Source: an uncultured Prevotellaceae bacterium | Lineage (GTDB): Bacteria > Bacteroidota > Bacteroidia > Bacteroidales > Bacteroidaceae | NCBI GenBank assembly: GCA_902784065.1 | Contig: CACZTJ010000004.1 | Location: 1-64,000 of the forward strand | Direction of reading: 5' to 3' | Length of the DNA: 64,000 nt | Part shown: one piece after another, positions 1 to 8,410 of the stretch | Numbering within the stretch: position 1 is the first letter of the stretch | How the letters are laid out: every line of letters starts with the position of its first letter | The notes under the pieces: generated by a model | What the model was told of the DNA's origin: nothing | Databases searched by the model: none | The model's input: only the letters and a program-made list of their open reading frames with translations | Made by a program: the position numbers and the translations under genes

Positions 1-126
1 CAAATTCTCAATCTCAAATTTTACTTACGGCAAACCGCTTCACAATTGCTTGCAAAGTAAAAGTAATAGCCGTAAAAGTATGCATTCGACATTGACATAA
101 TTCTCTAATTTAAGCTTTATCGGCTG

Positions 127-158
127 CAAAATTATCACTTTTTCGCGAAACAAACAAA
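127..158 (-). promoter_or_regulatory. Putative divergent promoter, leftward
   Basis: Read on the minus strand there is a TAATTTTG -7 element (134-127) with TTTG 20 bases upstream (158-155), matching the Bacteroidetes TTTG-N19-21-TAnnTTTG consensus. It would drive a gene to the left of the window, divergent from the polyketide operon. Inferred from pattern only. Confidence 0.4.
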
Positions 159-173
159 TATTTTGCACGAAAT

Positions 174-205
174 TTTGCCATTTCAATAAAAAAACAGTAA
201 CTTTG
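174..205 (+). promoter_or_regulatory. Promoter of the polyene operon
   Basis: TTTG at 174-177, a 20-base spacer and TAACTTTG at 198-205 form a near-perfect Bacteroidetes sigma-ABfr promoter. The first start codon lies 37 bases beyond the -7 element. No other strong promoter was noticed inside the tightly packed genes up to about 17.3 kb, so this may drive the whole operon. Confidence 0.65.
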
Positions 206-242
206 CATCAATTTTTTGAAGGTATATATACCTAATTATATA

Positions 243-1469
243 ATGGCAAGACGAGTAGTAATTACTGGCATGGGCATTTGGTCCTGCCTGGGAACAGATA
301 TTGAAACAGTAAGGAAATCCCTATTTGAAGGTAAATCTGGTATTGGATTACAACCAGACAGGCTCGAGTATGGATACAGGTCGGGGCTCACAGGTATTGT
401 TGAGACACCTGTCATCACCAAGCAGATGCTTGACAGGCATACCCGTGCAGGTATGTCGGAACAGGCCCAATATGCTTATATGGCCAGTCGCCAGGCATTT
501 GAGCAGGCACAAATCAGCGATGAGTATCTTCGAGAGAATGAGGTGGGTTGTATCTTCGGCAACGACTCATCGGCAAAACCTGTTATCGAGTCATCAAAGA
601 TTATGGATGAAAAGCACGATTCCGCCATGTTGGGATACGGACTGATCTTCCAGTCGATGAACTCAACGGTGAACATGAACCTGAGCACGATTTTCCACCT
701 GAGAGGTGTTAACTTCACGATCAGTGCAGCCTGTGCCAGCGGTAGTCACTCCATCGGACTGGGCTATATGCTCATCCGTCAAGGTTTGCAGGATATGGTG
801 CTCTGTGGTGGCGCTCAGGAGACCAACTACTATTCTATGGCTTCATTCGATGCCTTGGGAGCCTTCTCTATCCGTATGGATGAACCTCAGAAGGCCAGTC
901 GGCCTTTCGACAAAGATCGTGACGGACTCATTCCAAGCGGAGGTGCTGCAGCCTTAGTGCTAGAAGACTATGATCATGCCATCGCTCGTGGTGCCACGAT
1001 CTTAGCAGAAGTGGTAGGATATGGATTCTCCAGCAATGGAGGTGGTATTTCAGAACCCAGTGACAATGGTTCTGTGATAGCCATGACACGGGCTATGAAA
1101 GATGCATGTGTTGAACTTGACGACATCGACTATATCAACGCCCATGCCACTTCTACCCTACAGGGAGACATGTATGAGGCTATTGCTCTCGACAGGATGT
1201 TCCATGGACAGCGGGCTCTAATCAGCAGTACCAAGTCTATGACAGGTCATGAGTGTTGGATGGCAGGTGCCAGCGAGATCGTATATAGCATCATCATGAT
1301 GCAGAACAACTTTGTGGCTCCAAACATCAATTTCGAGAATCCTGATGAGTATTCCGAGAAACTCAATCTTACTGCCAAGACAGTAGAGACAGAGGTTAAC
1401 ACAGTTCTCAGCAATTCCTTTGGCTTTGGAGGCACCAACAGTGCACTTGTCATCAAGAAAATCAAATAA
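243..1469 (+). CDS. Beta-ketoacyl-ACP synthase (FabF-like, aryl polyene type)
   Basis: A 408-residue condensing enzyme that would elongate an acyl chain on an acyl carrier protein by decarboxylative Claisen condensation. The thiolase-fold triad is visible: Cys164 in TISAACASGS, His301 in NAHATS and His336 in KSMTGHE. The ATG at 243 is preferred over an in-frame TTG at 216 because family members start close to the ARRVVITG strand. First gene of the operon after the promoter at 174-205, followed 25 bases later by a methyltransferase. In aryl polyene clusters such a stand-alone ketosynthase works with ACPs and hotdog dehydratases, all present downstream. Substrate is inferred from context. Confidence 0.9.
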   Translation: MARRVVITGMGIWSCLGTDIETVRKSLFEGKSGIGLQPDRLEYGYRSGLTGIVETPVITKQMLDRHTRAGMSEQAQYAYMASRQAFEQAQISDEYLRENEVGCIFGNDSSAKPVIESSKIMDEKHDSAMLGYGLIFQSMNSTVNMNLSTIFHLRGVNFTISAACASGSHSIGLGYMLIRQGLQDMVLCGGAQETNYYSMASFDALGAFSIRMDEPQKASRPFDKDRDGLIPSGGAAALVLEDYDHAIARGATILAEVVGYGFSSNGGGISEPSDNGSVIAMTRAMKDACVELDDIDYINAHATSTLQGDMYEAIALDRMFHGQRALISSTKSMTGHECWMAGASEIVYSIIMMQNNFVAPNINFENPDEYSEKLNLTAKTVETEVNTVLSNSFGFGGTNSALVIKKIK

Positions 1470-1494
1470 TCAGAAATAACATATCCGGATTAAA

Positions 1495-2601
1495 ATGCAT
1501 TTATCTCCAGAACTTGAAAAGAAATATACCAAGGAGTCGCTTTCCGCTCTCGACGCCCAGCGATTCGCAGAGCTTATTGCATGGGCACCAGTTGTATTTC
1601 AGGCTTCACGCATCATGCTGAAATGGGGAATCCTCGATCTGATCCACGACTCAAAGGATGGCTTAACACGTGAAGAGATCTGTCAGGAAACAGGGTATTC
1701 TGACTATGCGGTGAAATGTCTTTTAGAGGCCTCCCTGAGTATTGGGATTATTATCGTGGATGTTAACACCAACAGGTATTCGTTGACAAAAACCGGCTGG
1801 TTCTTACTGAATGACACCACCACTCGTGTGAACATCGATTTTAATCAGGATGTGAATTATGAGGGATGGTTTAAACTTGAGGAATCACTTAAGAACGGTA
1901 AGCCTGAGGGATTAAAGCACTTTGGATCATGGCCCACCATCTATGAAGGACTCTCAAGTCTTCCCAAACAGGTACAGAAGAGTTGGTTCGGATTTGACCA
2001 TTTCTACAGCGATGCTTCTTTCCCTGAGGCTTTGAAGATTGTTTTCGATGAGCATCATGTCAAGTCATTATATGATGTAGGTGGAAATACAGGAAAGTGG
2101 GCACTACAATGCGTTGGCTACAACCAAGAGGCTGATGTGACGATCCTCGACCTGCCCCAGCAGATTGCCATGATGCAAGAGAATATAAATGGTAAAGAGG
2201 GAGCAGAGCGTATTCACGGATATGGTATTAACCTGCTTGATCCCGATTCGCTGTTCCCTCAGCGTGAGAATGGTCTTGATGCCATCTGGATGAGCCAGTT
2301 CCTAGATTGTTTCAGCATGGATGAGATCGTTAGTATTCTGAAAAGAGCGAAGAAAGCGATGACACCCCAGACAAGGATTTATATCATGGAGACTTTATGG
2401 GATCGTCAGAGGTTTGAAACCGCAGCCTTCTGCCTGACCATGACCAGTCTGTATTTTACTGCTCTTGCCAATGGCAACTCCAAGATGTATAACACCGAAG
2501 ATATGCAGCAATGTATCGAACAGGCCGGCTTGGAGATCGAGAAAATACATGATCACCTTGGGCAAGGGCATTCTATCATCGTATGTAAGATTAAACAATA
2601 A
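1495..2601 (+). CDS. SAM-dependent O-methyltransferase (COMT-like)
   Basis: A 368-residue class I methyltransferase. Residues about 20-110 form the winged-helix dimerisation domain usual in caffeate/acetylserotonin O-methyltransferases, and the C-terminal Rossmann domain carries the SAM motif YDVGGNTGKW near residue 200. In aryl polyene and flexirubin clusters a methyltransferase decorates the aryl head group, so this is the likely tailoring enzyme; the actual substrate cannot be read from sequence. It sits between the ketosynthase and the first ACP in the same direction with short gaps. Confidence 0.8.
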   Translation: MHLSPELEKKYTKESLSALDAQRFAELIAWAPVVFQASRIMLKWGILDLIHDSKDGLTREEICQETGYSDYAVKCLLEASLSIGIIIVDVNTNRYSLTKTGWFLLNDTTTRVNIDFNQDVNYEGWFKLEESLKNGKPEGLKHFGSWPTIYEGLSSLPKQVQKSWFGFDHFYSDASFPEALKIVFDEHHVKSLYDVGGNTGKWALQCVGYNQEADVTILDLPQQIAMMQENINGKEGAERIHGYGINLLDPDSLFPQRENGLDAIWMSQFLDCFSMDEIVSILKRAKKAMTPQTRIYIMETLWDRQRFETAAFCLTMTSLYFTALANGNSKMYNTEDMQQCIEQAGLEIEKIHDHLGQGHSIIVCKIKQ

Positions 2602-2622
2602 CAAAAAAATAATAAGCAAAAA

Positions 2623-2865
2623 ATGACAAGAACAGAAATTGAAGAGAAAGTAAAGGCATTCCTCATTGATGACCTTGAGATAGATGAGGACAAAGTGTTT
2701 CCCGATGCGAAGTTAAAGGAGGATATGGGTATCGACAGCCTTGACTTTGTGGACATCGTGGTGATTGTTGAGAAGAACTTCGGCTTTAAGATCAAGGCTG
2801 AGGAGATGGCAGGTGTCACAACACTGAGCCAGTTCTGCGACTATATTGAAAGTAAGGTAGGATAA
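2623..2865 (+). CDS. Acyl carrier protein 1
   Basis: An 80-residue acidic four-helix acyl carrier protein. The phosphopantetheine attachment serine is in GIDSLDFVDI, the expected DSL motif at the start of helix II. It would hold the growing polyene chain as a thioester for the ketosynthases and dehydratases encoded around it. It lies 6 bases before the GTG-started acyltransferase gene and is one of two ACPs in the operon; they differ strongly, suggesting separate roles such as starter loading and extension, which is inference. Confidence 0.93.
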   Translation: MTRTEIEEKVKAFLIDDLEIDEDKVFPDAKLKEDMGIDSLDFVDIVVIVEKNFGFKIKAEEMAGVTTLSQFCDYIESKVG

Positions 2866-2870
2866 GCACC

Positions 2871-3746
2871 GTGGCAGAGAGAAAGTGGGATGGCACGACA
2901 TATGGTAACAGCTTGATGCATCGATGGCTGATTGCGCTGTTACGGGTTATAGATATCAGGATTATCTATATCTTTATGTATGTGTTCGTCATTCCGCCCT
3001 GTCTGTTCCGTCCAGGCTTCAAACCTATCTATCGCTACTTCCGTGAGCGCTGGGGCTTTGGTCCGATCAAGGCTTTTCTGAAAACCTATCAGAATCATTG
3101 TTTGTTCGGACAGGTTGTGGTTGACAGGTTTGCGATGTATGCAGGCAAGCATTTCCATTTTAATGTAGAAGGCTATGAGCATTACCACAAATTAGCCAGT
3201 CAACCTGAAGCCTTCATCCAACTGAGTTCCCATATTGGCAATTATGAGATTGCGGGTTATACGCTGGTATCCGAAAAGCCATTCAATGCCTTGGTGTTTT
3301 TTGGTGAGAAGGAGACAGTGATGGAGAAGCGCTCAGATATGTTTGCTGACAAGAACAATCACATGATCTTAGTGAAGGAGGATATGAGTCATCTGTTTCT
3401 CATAGACGAAGCACTCCAGAAAGGTGAAATCGTCAGTATGCCTGCAGACCGCTTTTTCGGGTCATCGAAATCTACCAATGCTAAATTGCTGGGGGCAGAC
3501 ATCAAACTCCCGATGGGACCATTCAGCGTGGCTACCATGCGAGGACTTCAAGTCTTGGCAGTCAATGTGATGAAAAGTTCAACAACAGGTTACACGATCT
3601 ATACTACACCGATTGAATATGATCCGGAAGCGCCTCGTAAGAAACAGATAGAACAGTTGGCTCAAGGGTATGTGGCAGAGTTAGAACGTATGCTCAGGCT
3701 CTACCCCACCCAATGGTATAACTTCTTTGATTATTGGAAATCATGA
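2871..3746 (+). CDS. LpxL/HtrB-like acyltransferase
   Basis: A 291-residue membrane-associated acyltransferase, read from a GTG start. An N-terminal hydrophobic helix (about residues 20-45) is followed by the catalytic HX4E motif in SSHIGNYE near residue 120, characteristic of lipid A lauroyl/myristoyl transferases. In aryl polyene clusters this family moves the finished acyl chain from ACP to a lipid or glycan acceptor at the inner membrane. Its last bases overlap the ATG of the next gene (ATGA), indicating translational coupling. The acceptor is not known. Confidence 0.8.
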   Translation: MAERKWDGTTYGNSLMHRWLIALLRVIDIRIIYIFMYVFVIPPCLFRPGFKPIYRYFRERWGFGPIKAFLKTYQNHCLFGQVVVDRFAMYAGKHFHFNVEGYEHYHKLASQPEAFIQLSSHIGNYEIAGYTLVSEKPFNALVFFGEKETVMEKRSDMFADKNNHMILVKEDMSHLFLIDEALQKGEIVSMPADRFFGSSKSTNAKLLGADIKLPMGPFSVATMRGLQVLAVNVMKSSTTGYTIYTTPIEYDPEAPRKKQIEQLAQGYVAELERMLRLYPTQWYNFFDYWKS

Positions 3747-4198
3747 CAGAAGAACTCATATGGCCCACGGAGGCTGCGCTTCGCAGCGTTGACATTCACG
3801 AGGTTTTACCACAACAGGAACCGTTCGTGATGATTAGCCGAATCGTACAGTTGGATGCTGTGAGAACAACATGCGAGACGGATATTCGCCCTGATAATAT
3901 CTTTGTCGAGGACGGATATTTCAGTGCTTCCGGACTGATTGAGAATATCGCCCAGACATGTGCAGCCCGTATTGGCTATATCAACAAATACATACTGAAG
4001 AAGTCTGTACAGATAGGGGTTGTAGGTGCCATCCGCAAAATGGAGGTTTTCAATCTACCAAAGGCTGGTCAGCAGATCTCAACCATCGTTGAAGTGAAAG
4101 AAGAAGTGTTTGGCATGACACTCGCATCAGCCCAAGTGCTACAGGGCGATCAGCTCCTGGCCTCAACAGAGATGAAAATTGCCGTGAGACAGCAATAA
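3743..4198 (+). CDS. ApeP-like hotdog dehydratase subunit
   Basis: A 151-residue hotdog-fold protein related to FabA/FabZ. The region LPQQEPFVMISRI matches the family's N-terminal strand but has Gln where FabZ has His, and the usual HFPGxPxxPGV active-site loop is absent: GYFSASGLIENIAQT follows directly. This is the pattern of the ApeP partner of aryl polyene dehydratases, which pairs with an ApeI-like catalytic subunit; the gene at 8033 is the best candidate partner. ATG at 3743 overlaps the previous stop; an in-frame TTG at 3734 is less likely. A paralogue lies at 17736-18176. Confidence 0.75.
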   Translation: MTEELIWPTEAALRSVDIHEVLPQQEPFVMISRIVQLDAVRTTCETDIRPDNIFVEDGYFSASGLIENIAQTCAARIGYINKYILKKSVQIGVVGAIRKMEVFNLPKAGQQISTIVEVKEEVFGMTLASAQVLQGDQLLASTEMKIAVRQQ

Positions 4199-4210
4199 AA
4201 AGAATGGGAT

Positions 4211-4627
4211 ATGGAATTAAAAGCATCAAAGATATTAGACATCCGATTCAGTGAGGTTGACTCCATGAATGTGGTATGGCATGGCTCCTATCCTCTTTAT
4301 TTTGAGGATGCCAGGGAGCTATTTGGTGAGAAGTACGATCTGACCTATATGGGGTTCTTCGACCATGGCTTTTTTGCTCCTTTGGTGGAACTCAACTTCC
4401 AATACAAGAAGCCCATCCGCTATGGCATGCATCCCCGTATAGATATCATCTATCGTCCTACAGAAGCAGCCAAGATCATATTCGATTATGAGATTCACGA
4501 TCCTGAGGACGAGTCACTGATAGCCACAGGACATAGTGTACAGGTCTTTATGGATACCAATTACCAGCTGGTGCTCTATAGTCCGCCTTTCTATCTTGAA
4601 TGGCAGAAGCGCTGGGGCGTATTATAA
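4211..4627 (+). CDS. YbgC/4HBT-like acyl thioesterase
   Basis: A 138-residue hotdog thioesterase of the 4-hydroxybenzoyl-CoA thioesterase type. The FSEVDSMNVVWHGSY segment near residue 14 matches the catalytic motif, with Asp followed by a His in the N-terminal helix region. It could release or proofread acyl chains on the cluster's carrier proteins. It is 12 bases after the dehydratase gene and 30 bases before the second ACP. Thioesterases of this class are regular members of aryl polyene clusters; whether it acts on product or on stalled intermediates is unknown. Confidence 0.8.
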   Translation: MELKASKILDIRFSEVDSMNVVWHGSYPLYFEDARELFGEKYDLTYMGFFDHGFFAPLVELNFQYKKPIRYGMHPRIDIIYRPTEAAKIIFDYEIHDPEDESLIATGHSVQVFMDTNYQLVLYSPPFYLEWQKRWGVL

Positions 4628-4657
4628 TTCATGTAGAACAATTTAAAAGAAACAATA

Positions 4658-4921
4658 ATGGAAGAATTAATCTTAGAATTAAAAGAGAAAATCATTGAGG
4701 CATTGAATCTGGAAGAAATGACACCAGAGGATATTGATGCCGACAGTCCCTTGTTTGGTGATGGTGATGGCCTTGGCCTGGACTCTATCGATGCACTCGA
4801 ACTCATCGTGCTGATGGAGAAAAACTATGGCATCAAGCTGGCTAATCCTGCAGAGGGCAAAGCTATCTTTAAGAGCATTCGCACCATCGCTGAATACGTC
4901 AACGAACATAGAACAAAGTAA
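4658..4921 (+). CDS. Acyl carrier protein 2
   Basis: An 87-residue acyl carrier protein with the phosphopantetheine serine in LGLDSIDALELIV. It begins with a strongly charged helix and is distinct from ACP 1. Six bases separate it from the ketosynthase/chain-length-factor fusion gene, which suggests that this ACP is the one docked to that enzyme during chain extension (inference from adjacency). Length is normal for a discrete type II ACP. Confidence 0.93.
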   Translation: MEELILELKEKIIEALNLEEMTPEDIDADSPLFGDGDGLGLDSIDALELIVLMEKNYGIKLANPAEGKAIFKSIRTIAEYVNEHRTK

Positions 4922-4927
4922 GGAGAT

Positions 4928-6700
4928 ATGAAAGAGAATATCGTCATAACAGGTGAAGGCATCATCAGTGCCATCGGACAGGATAAGCATTCTGTGCTTT
5001 CCTCACTCAAGGAGAAGCGTTCCGGTATTGGCACGATGAGGTATCTCAACTCTTCCCATAAGGAACTGCCTGTGGGAGAAGTGCCTCTGTCAAATGACGA
5101 TATGCGTCATCAGTTAGGACTTAAAGAGGCGCGTTATGTGAACCGCACCACACTGATGGGCATGCTCGCTGTGCGTCAGGCATTGGCAGATGCAGGGATC
5201 AATAGCACCATGGTAAAGGAGAAATCCTTGCGTATCGTGCTGATCTCAGGTACAACTGTTGCAGGTATGGATATCACAGAGAATTTCTTCAGCCAACTGG
5301 AGCATTCCGACGATGCTGTGGAGTGTCTGAAATACCATACTGCAGGCAGCAGCACCCGCATGATTGCGGATTATTATGATATCTTTGCAGAATATACCAC
5401 CATTTCAACTGCCTGCTCATCAGCAGCCAATGCCTTTATCTTAGGTGCCCGTATGCTGGCAGAGGGAGAGGCAGATATGGTTGTAGCTGGAGGAACAGAG
5501 GCATTATCACTGTTCCATCTCAATGGATTCAACTCGCTGATGATACTCGACCATGAGCCCTGCCGTCCTTTCGATGCCAATCGCATGGGTTTGAATTTAG
5601 GTGAAGGGGCAGCCTTTGTTGTCATGGAGACAGAAGCAGCTGCGCTTCGAAGAGGTGCCAAGCCTCATGCCTATCTCATCGGCTATGGTAATGCCTGCGA
5701 CGCCTTCCACCAGACGGCCTCATCAGATAACGGAGAAGGGGCTTATCTGGCCATGACGGAAGCCTTGCAAATGGCAGGGTTGGAACCAAAGGATATTCAG
5801 TATGTGAATGCACATGGCACAGGTACACCCAATAATGACCTGTCAGAGAGTGTGGCATTAAAGCGGGTCTTTGGCGAGCAGATGCCATTGGTTAGCTCTA
5901 CGAAGTCGTTTACAGGTCATACCACCAGCGCTTCAGGCAGCATCGAATCCGTCATTTGCATACTGGCTTTGAATCATCAGTTTGTGCCTGCAAACCTGGG
6001 ATGGTCACAGGCCGATGAGAACCTTGTGACACCCACATTGGGCGAAGATGCCTATCCCCTTCAACATGTCATCTGTAATGCCTTCGGCTTTGGAGGCAAC
6101 GACACCTCATTGATCTTCTCACTTTCTCCTGTTAAGACCACACCTATGCCCCACTATACTGGTGACATCAAAGTGCTTTCCAAGGTTGAGATCTCTTCAG
6201 TAGAGGAATTGGCAGAGATTAAGGAGTTTGTGAAACCAATGGAAGCCCGACGTATGGGTAAGATCATGAAGAGCTCTTTGTTATCATCCCTGAAAGCCTT
6301 GAAACAAGCTGCTATTGAGTGCCCGGATGCGATTATCACAGGTACAGCCTGGGGATGCATAGAAAACTCCGAGCAGCTGTTGCTTCAACTGGAAGAAGAA
6401 GGTGAGACATCCTTGAAGCCCACCTTCTTCATGCAAAGCACCCACAACACGATCAGCAGTAACATTGCCATTCGTCTGGGGTGTCATGGGTATAATGTGA
6501 CCTATACGCAAGATGAGGACTCTCTGGAATGGGCGATGCGTGATGCCAAACAACTGATCAGAAGCGGAAAATGCAAAACCGTTCTCGTGGGTTGCCACGA
6601 TGAGTCCACACCCTATATCGGACAATTGATGGAACGGTTAGGTTATCAGAACCAGCCCACTATTCATTCTACAGCTATTGTACTATCATGTGGAGAATAA
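4928..6700 (+). CDS. Ketosynthase fused to chain-length-factor-like domain
   Basis: A 590-residue protein with two parts. Residues 1-400 are a complete beta-ketoacyl-ACP synthase with Cys163 (TACSSAAN), His296 (NAHGTG) and His331 (TGHTTS). Residues about 410-590 resemble the short ketoacyl-synthase-like domain of aryl polyene chain length factors (ApeC-like, Pfam Ketoacyl-synt_2), with MQSTHNTISSNIA and no active-site Cys. In aryl polyene systems these are usually separate proteins forming a heterodimer; here they are covalently joined. It would build the conjugated polyene from ACP 2. The 3' end overlaps the next gene by 13 bases. Confidence 0.85.
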   Translation: MKENIVITGEGIISAIGQDKHSVLSSLKEKRSGIGTMRYLNSSHKELPVGEVPLSNDDMRHQLGLKEARYVNRTTLMGMLAVRQALADAGINSTMVKEKSLRIVLISGTTVAGMDITENFFSQLEHSDDAVECLKYHTAGSSTRMIADYYDIFAEYTTISTACSSAANAFILGARMLAEGEADMVVAGGTEALSLFHLNGFNSLMILDHEPCRPFDANRMGLNLGEGAAFVVMETEAAALRRGAKPHAYLIGYGNACDAFHQTASSDNGEGAYLAMTEALQMAGLEPKDIQYVNAHGTGTPNNDLSESVALKRVFGEQMPLVSSTKSFTGHTTSASGSIESVICILALNHQFVPANLGWSQADENLVTPTLGEDAYPLQHVICNAFGFGGNDTSLIFSLSPVKTTPMPHYTGDIKVLSKVEISSVEELAEIKEFVKPMEARRMGKIMKSSLLSSLKALKQAAIECPDAIITGTAWGCIENSEQLLLQLEEEGETSLKPTFFMQSTHNTISSNIAIRLGCHGYNVTYTQDEDSLEWAMRDAKQLIRSGKCKTVLVGCHDESTPYIGQLMERLGYQNQPTIHSTAIVLSCGE

Positions 6701-7041
6701 TACCATACGCCATATTACAGAGCATCCTGCTCGTGGGTGGACAAGTGTTCCTGAAACTTGCCCTCACACGAATGCCGTCCTTTGCATGGACTCGGGAGTT
6801 CTGGATGAGCATCTTTACCAACTGGCAGTTTGCGGCCTGCGGCCTTTTCTTTGGTTTGGCTTCTCTGCTATGGATGTATATCGTCAAGGTATTCCCCTTT
6901 AGCTCTGCCTATCCGATGGTAAGCCTCAGTTATGTGTTTGGCATGCTGGCAGCGATCCTGTTCTTCCATGAAGAGGTGTCTATTGCCAAATGGCTGGGTG
7001 TCGTGTTTATTGTTCTTGGTTGTATGTTAATTGCGAAATAG
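6688..7041 (+). CDS. Small EamA/SMR-like four-helix membrane protein
   Basis: A 117-residue protein with four predicted membrane helices (about residues 5-23, 45-65, 72-93 and 98-116), resembling half of an EamA transporter and the ArnE/SMR fold. Such proteins flip lipid-linked molecules or export small cations. Within this operon a role in moving a lipid-anchored intermediate or product across the inner membrane is more plausible than drug efflux, but this is inference. It begins inside the end of the ketosynthase gene and ends three bases before the LolA-like gene. Confidence 0.65.
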   Translation: MWRIIPYAILQSILLVGGQVFLKLALTRMPSFAWTREFWMSIFTNWQFAACGLFFGLASLLWMYIVKVFPFSSAYPMVSLSYVFGMLAAILFFHEEVSIAKWLGVVFIVLGCMLIAK

Positions 7042-7043
7042 AG

Positions 7044-7664
7044 ATGAAGAGATACCTATTCATAATCCTGTTACTCTGCTCTGCCCACATCCATCTCATG
7101 GCGCAGCATCAGGAGGCACAGATCAAACAGAAGATCAGTCAGGTTGCCGCTTCGATGAAGACCATGCAATGTGATTTTGTACAGACCAAGCATCTCAAGA
7201 TGCTCAACGATAAGATGGTGTCGAAAGGCATCATGTTCTACCAGCAGAGCAACTGCTTGCGATGGGAATATACCTCACCTTATACCTACACTTTTATTCT
7301 GAACAACGACAAGGTATTGCTAAAGAACAAAAAGCGCAATGATGTCATCGACGTCAACCAGAATAAGGTGTTTAAGGAGATTGCCCGTATCATGATGAAT
7401 AGTGTGGTGGGCAACTGTCTCCAGGATGATAAGAGTTTTAAGAGCAGTATCTCTGTCGTAGGAGGCGAATGGGTGGCAACACTCCTACCCCTGCGCAAAG
7501 ACATGAAACAGATGTTCCAGCGTATTGTGCTCCATTTCAGCCAGAAGCAGGCTGTAGTCACACAAGTGGAACTCACAGAGAAGAATGGTGATAAGACCGT
7601 TATAGAACTGAAGAATATCAAGACCAATGGGCCGATCGACACTCATATGTTTGCTCTTCATTAG
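7044..7664 (+). CDS. LolA-like periplasmic carrier protein
   Basis: A 206-residue exported protein. Residues 1-18 form a signal peptide ending near MAQ, and the rest matches the LolA/LolB-like half-barrel: AASMKTMQCDFVQTKHLKML followed by alternating strands, as in outer-membrane lipoprotein carriers that also occur in aryl polyene clusters. It could shuttle the hydrophobic polyene lipid across the periplasm to the outer membrane. The ATG at 7044, directly after the previous stop, gives a clean signal peptide; a longer in-frame reading from 6990 would spoil it. It overlaps the next gene by 38 bases. Confidence 0.8.
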   Translation: MKRYLFIILLLCSAHIHLMAQHQEAQIKQKISQVAASMKTMQCDFVQTKHLKMLNDKMVSKGIMFYQQSNCLRWEYTSPYTYTFILNNDKVLLKNKKRNDVIDVNQNKVFKEIARIMMNSVVGNCLQDDKSFKSSISVVGGEWVATLLPLRKDMKQMFQRIVLHFSQKQAVVTQVELTEKNGDKTVIELKNIKTNGPIDTHMFALH

Positions 7665-8049
7665 TCTGCTGTCGGTTACCACACTACATGCACAGACAAC
7701 GTTTCCCTCTTCCGAAGGCGAACGTTGCAAGTATGCGGCCTATATTGAGATGAACGGCTCCTATCTGAGTGGCATCTGCGTCTTACTGAAAGAAGACGGT
7801 ATCATCAAAGGATGCCTGTTTAACGAGTTTGGTGTGACGGCCCTTGACTTTATCTATCAACCAGAACGGAATAAAGTGAAGTTGCATCATGTCATTCAGA
7901 TGATGGACAAATGGTATATCCGTCGTGTACTTCGCAAAGATCTCGCTCAGGTGATGACAGGTCTGCAGAATGGCAGGTCAGACTATCAGAATGAGCGTCG
8001 AAAAATAACGTATCAGTTTACCCCGATCACAGATGAAACTACTCAATAG
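7627..8049 (+). CDS. Secreted protein of unknown function in polyene operon
   Basis: A 140-residue protein with a signal peptide (LLFISLLSVTTLHAQ, residues 9-23). The mature part is basic and strand-rich with no motif I recognise; comparable small periplasmic or lipoprotein components (DUF3261-like) occur in aryl polyene clusters beside the LolA-like protein, and a LolB-like or assembly role is possible but unproven. The first 38 bases overlap the LolA-like gene and the last 17 overlap the dehydratase gene, so translation is probably coupled across all three. Confidence 0.6.
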   Translation: MGRSTLICLLFISLLSVTTLHAQTTFPSSEGERCKYAAYIEMNGSYLSGICVLLKEDGIIKGCLFNEFGVTALDFIYQPERNKVKLHHVIQMMDKWYIRRVLRKDLAQVMTGLQNGRSDYQNERRKITYQFTPITDETTQ

Positions 8050-8410
8050 TCTATATAAGATTGTATCTAAGGGCGTGCAGGAGTCTTCCCTGCGTTATGA
8101 CATCCAGCTGGATGCCAGTCACTTCATCTATCAGGCCCATTTCCCTGGTGAGCCTATTACACCAGGTGTCTGTATTATACAGATAGCCAAGGAACTCCTG
8201 GAAGAGCATCTCAACCAGAAGTTCAATATCAAGATGATCAAGAATGTGAAGTTCCTGAATGTCATTTCCCCTGTAGAGAGACCTCAGATCACCTATGTGT
8301 TCGAGAAGATTACAGTTGATGATACCACCAAGACCTGTCAGGCACAGGTGCAGGTCCTTTCTGACGAGACGTCCATGGTAAAACTGTCTTTTATTTGTAG
8401 TGAACAATGA
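8033..8410 (+). CDS. ApeI-like hotdog dehydratase, catalytic type
   Basis: A 125-residue FabZ/FabA-related protein carrying the catalytic loop AHFPGEPITPGVCIIQ near residue 40, including the active-site His. It would dehydrate beta-hydroxyacyl-ACP intermediates to introduce conjugated double bonds. It is probably the catalytic partner of the ApeP-like protein encoded at 3743, which lacks this loop. A paralogue with nearly the same loop lies on the other strand at 17343-17711. The last four bases overlap the next gene (ATGA). Confidence 0.8.
   Translation: MKLLNSLYKIVSKGVQESSLRYDIQLDASHFIYQAHFPGEPITPGVCIIQIAKELLEEHLNQKFNIKMIKNVKFLNVISPVERPQITYVFEKITVDDTTKTCQAQVQVLSDETSMVKLSFICSEQ

Noticed and set aside
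6688..7041. Multidrug efflux pump (SMR family)
   Set aside because: The fold is similar but the gene is embedded in the polyene operon and resembles ArnE/EamA halves; a lipid-flipping role fits the context better.
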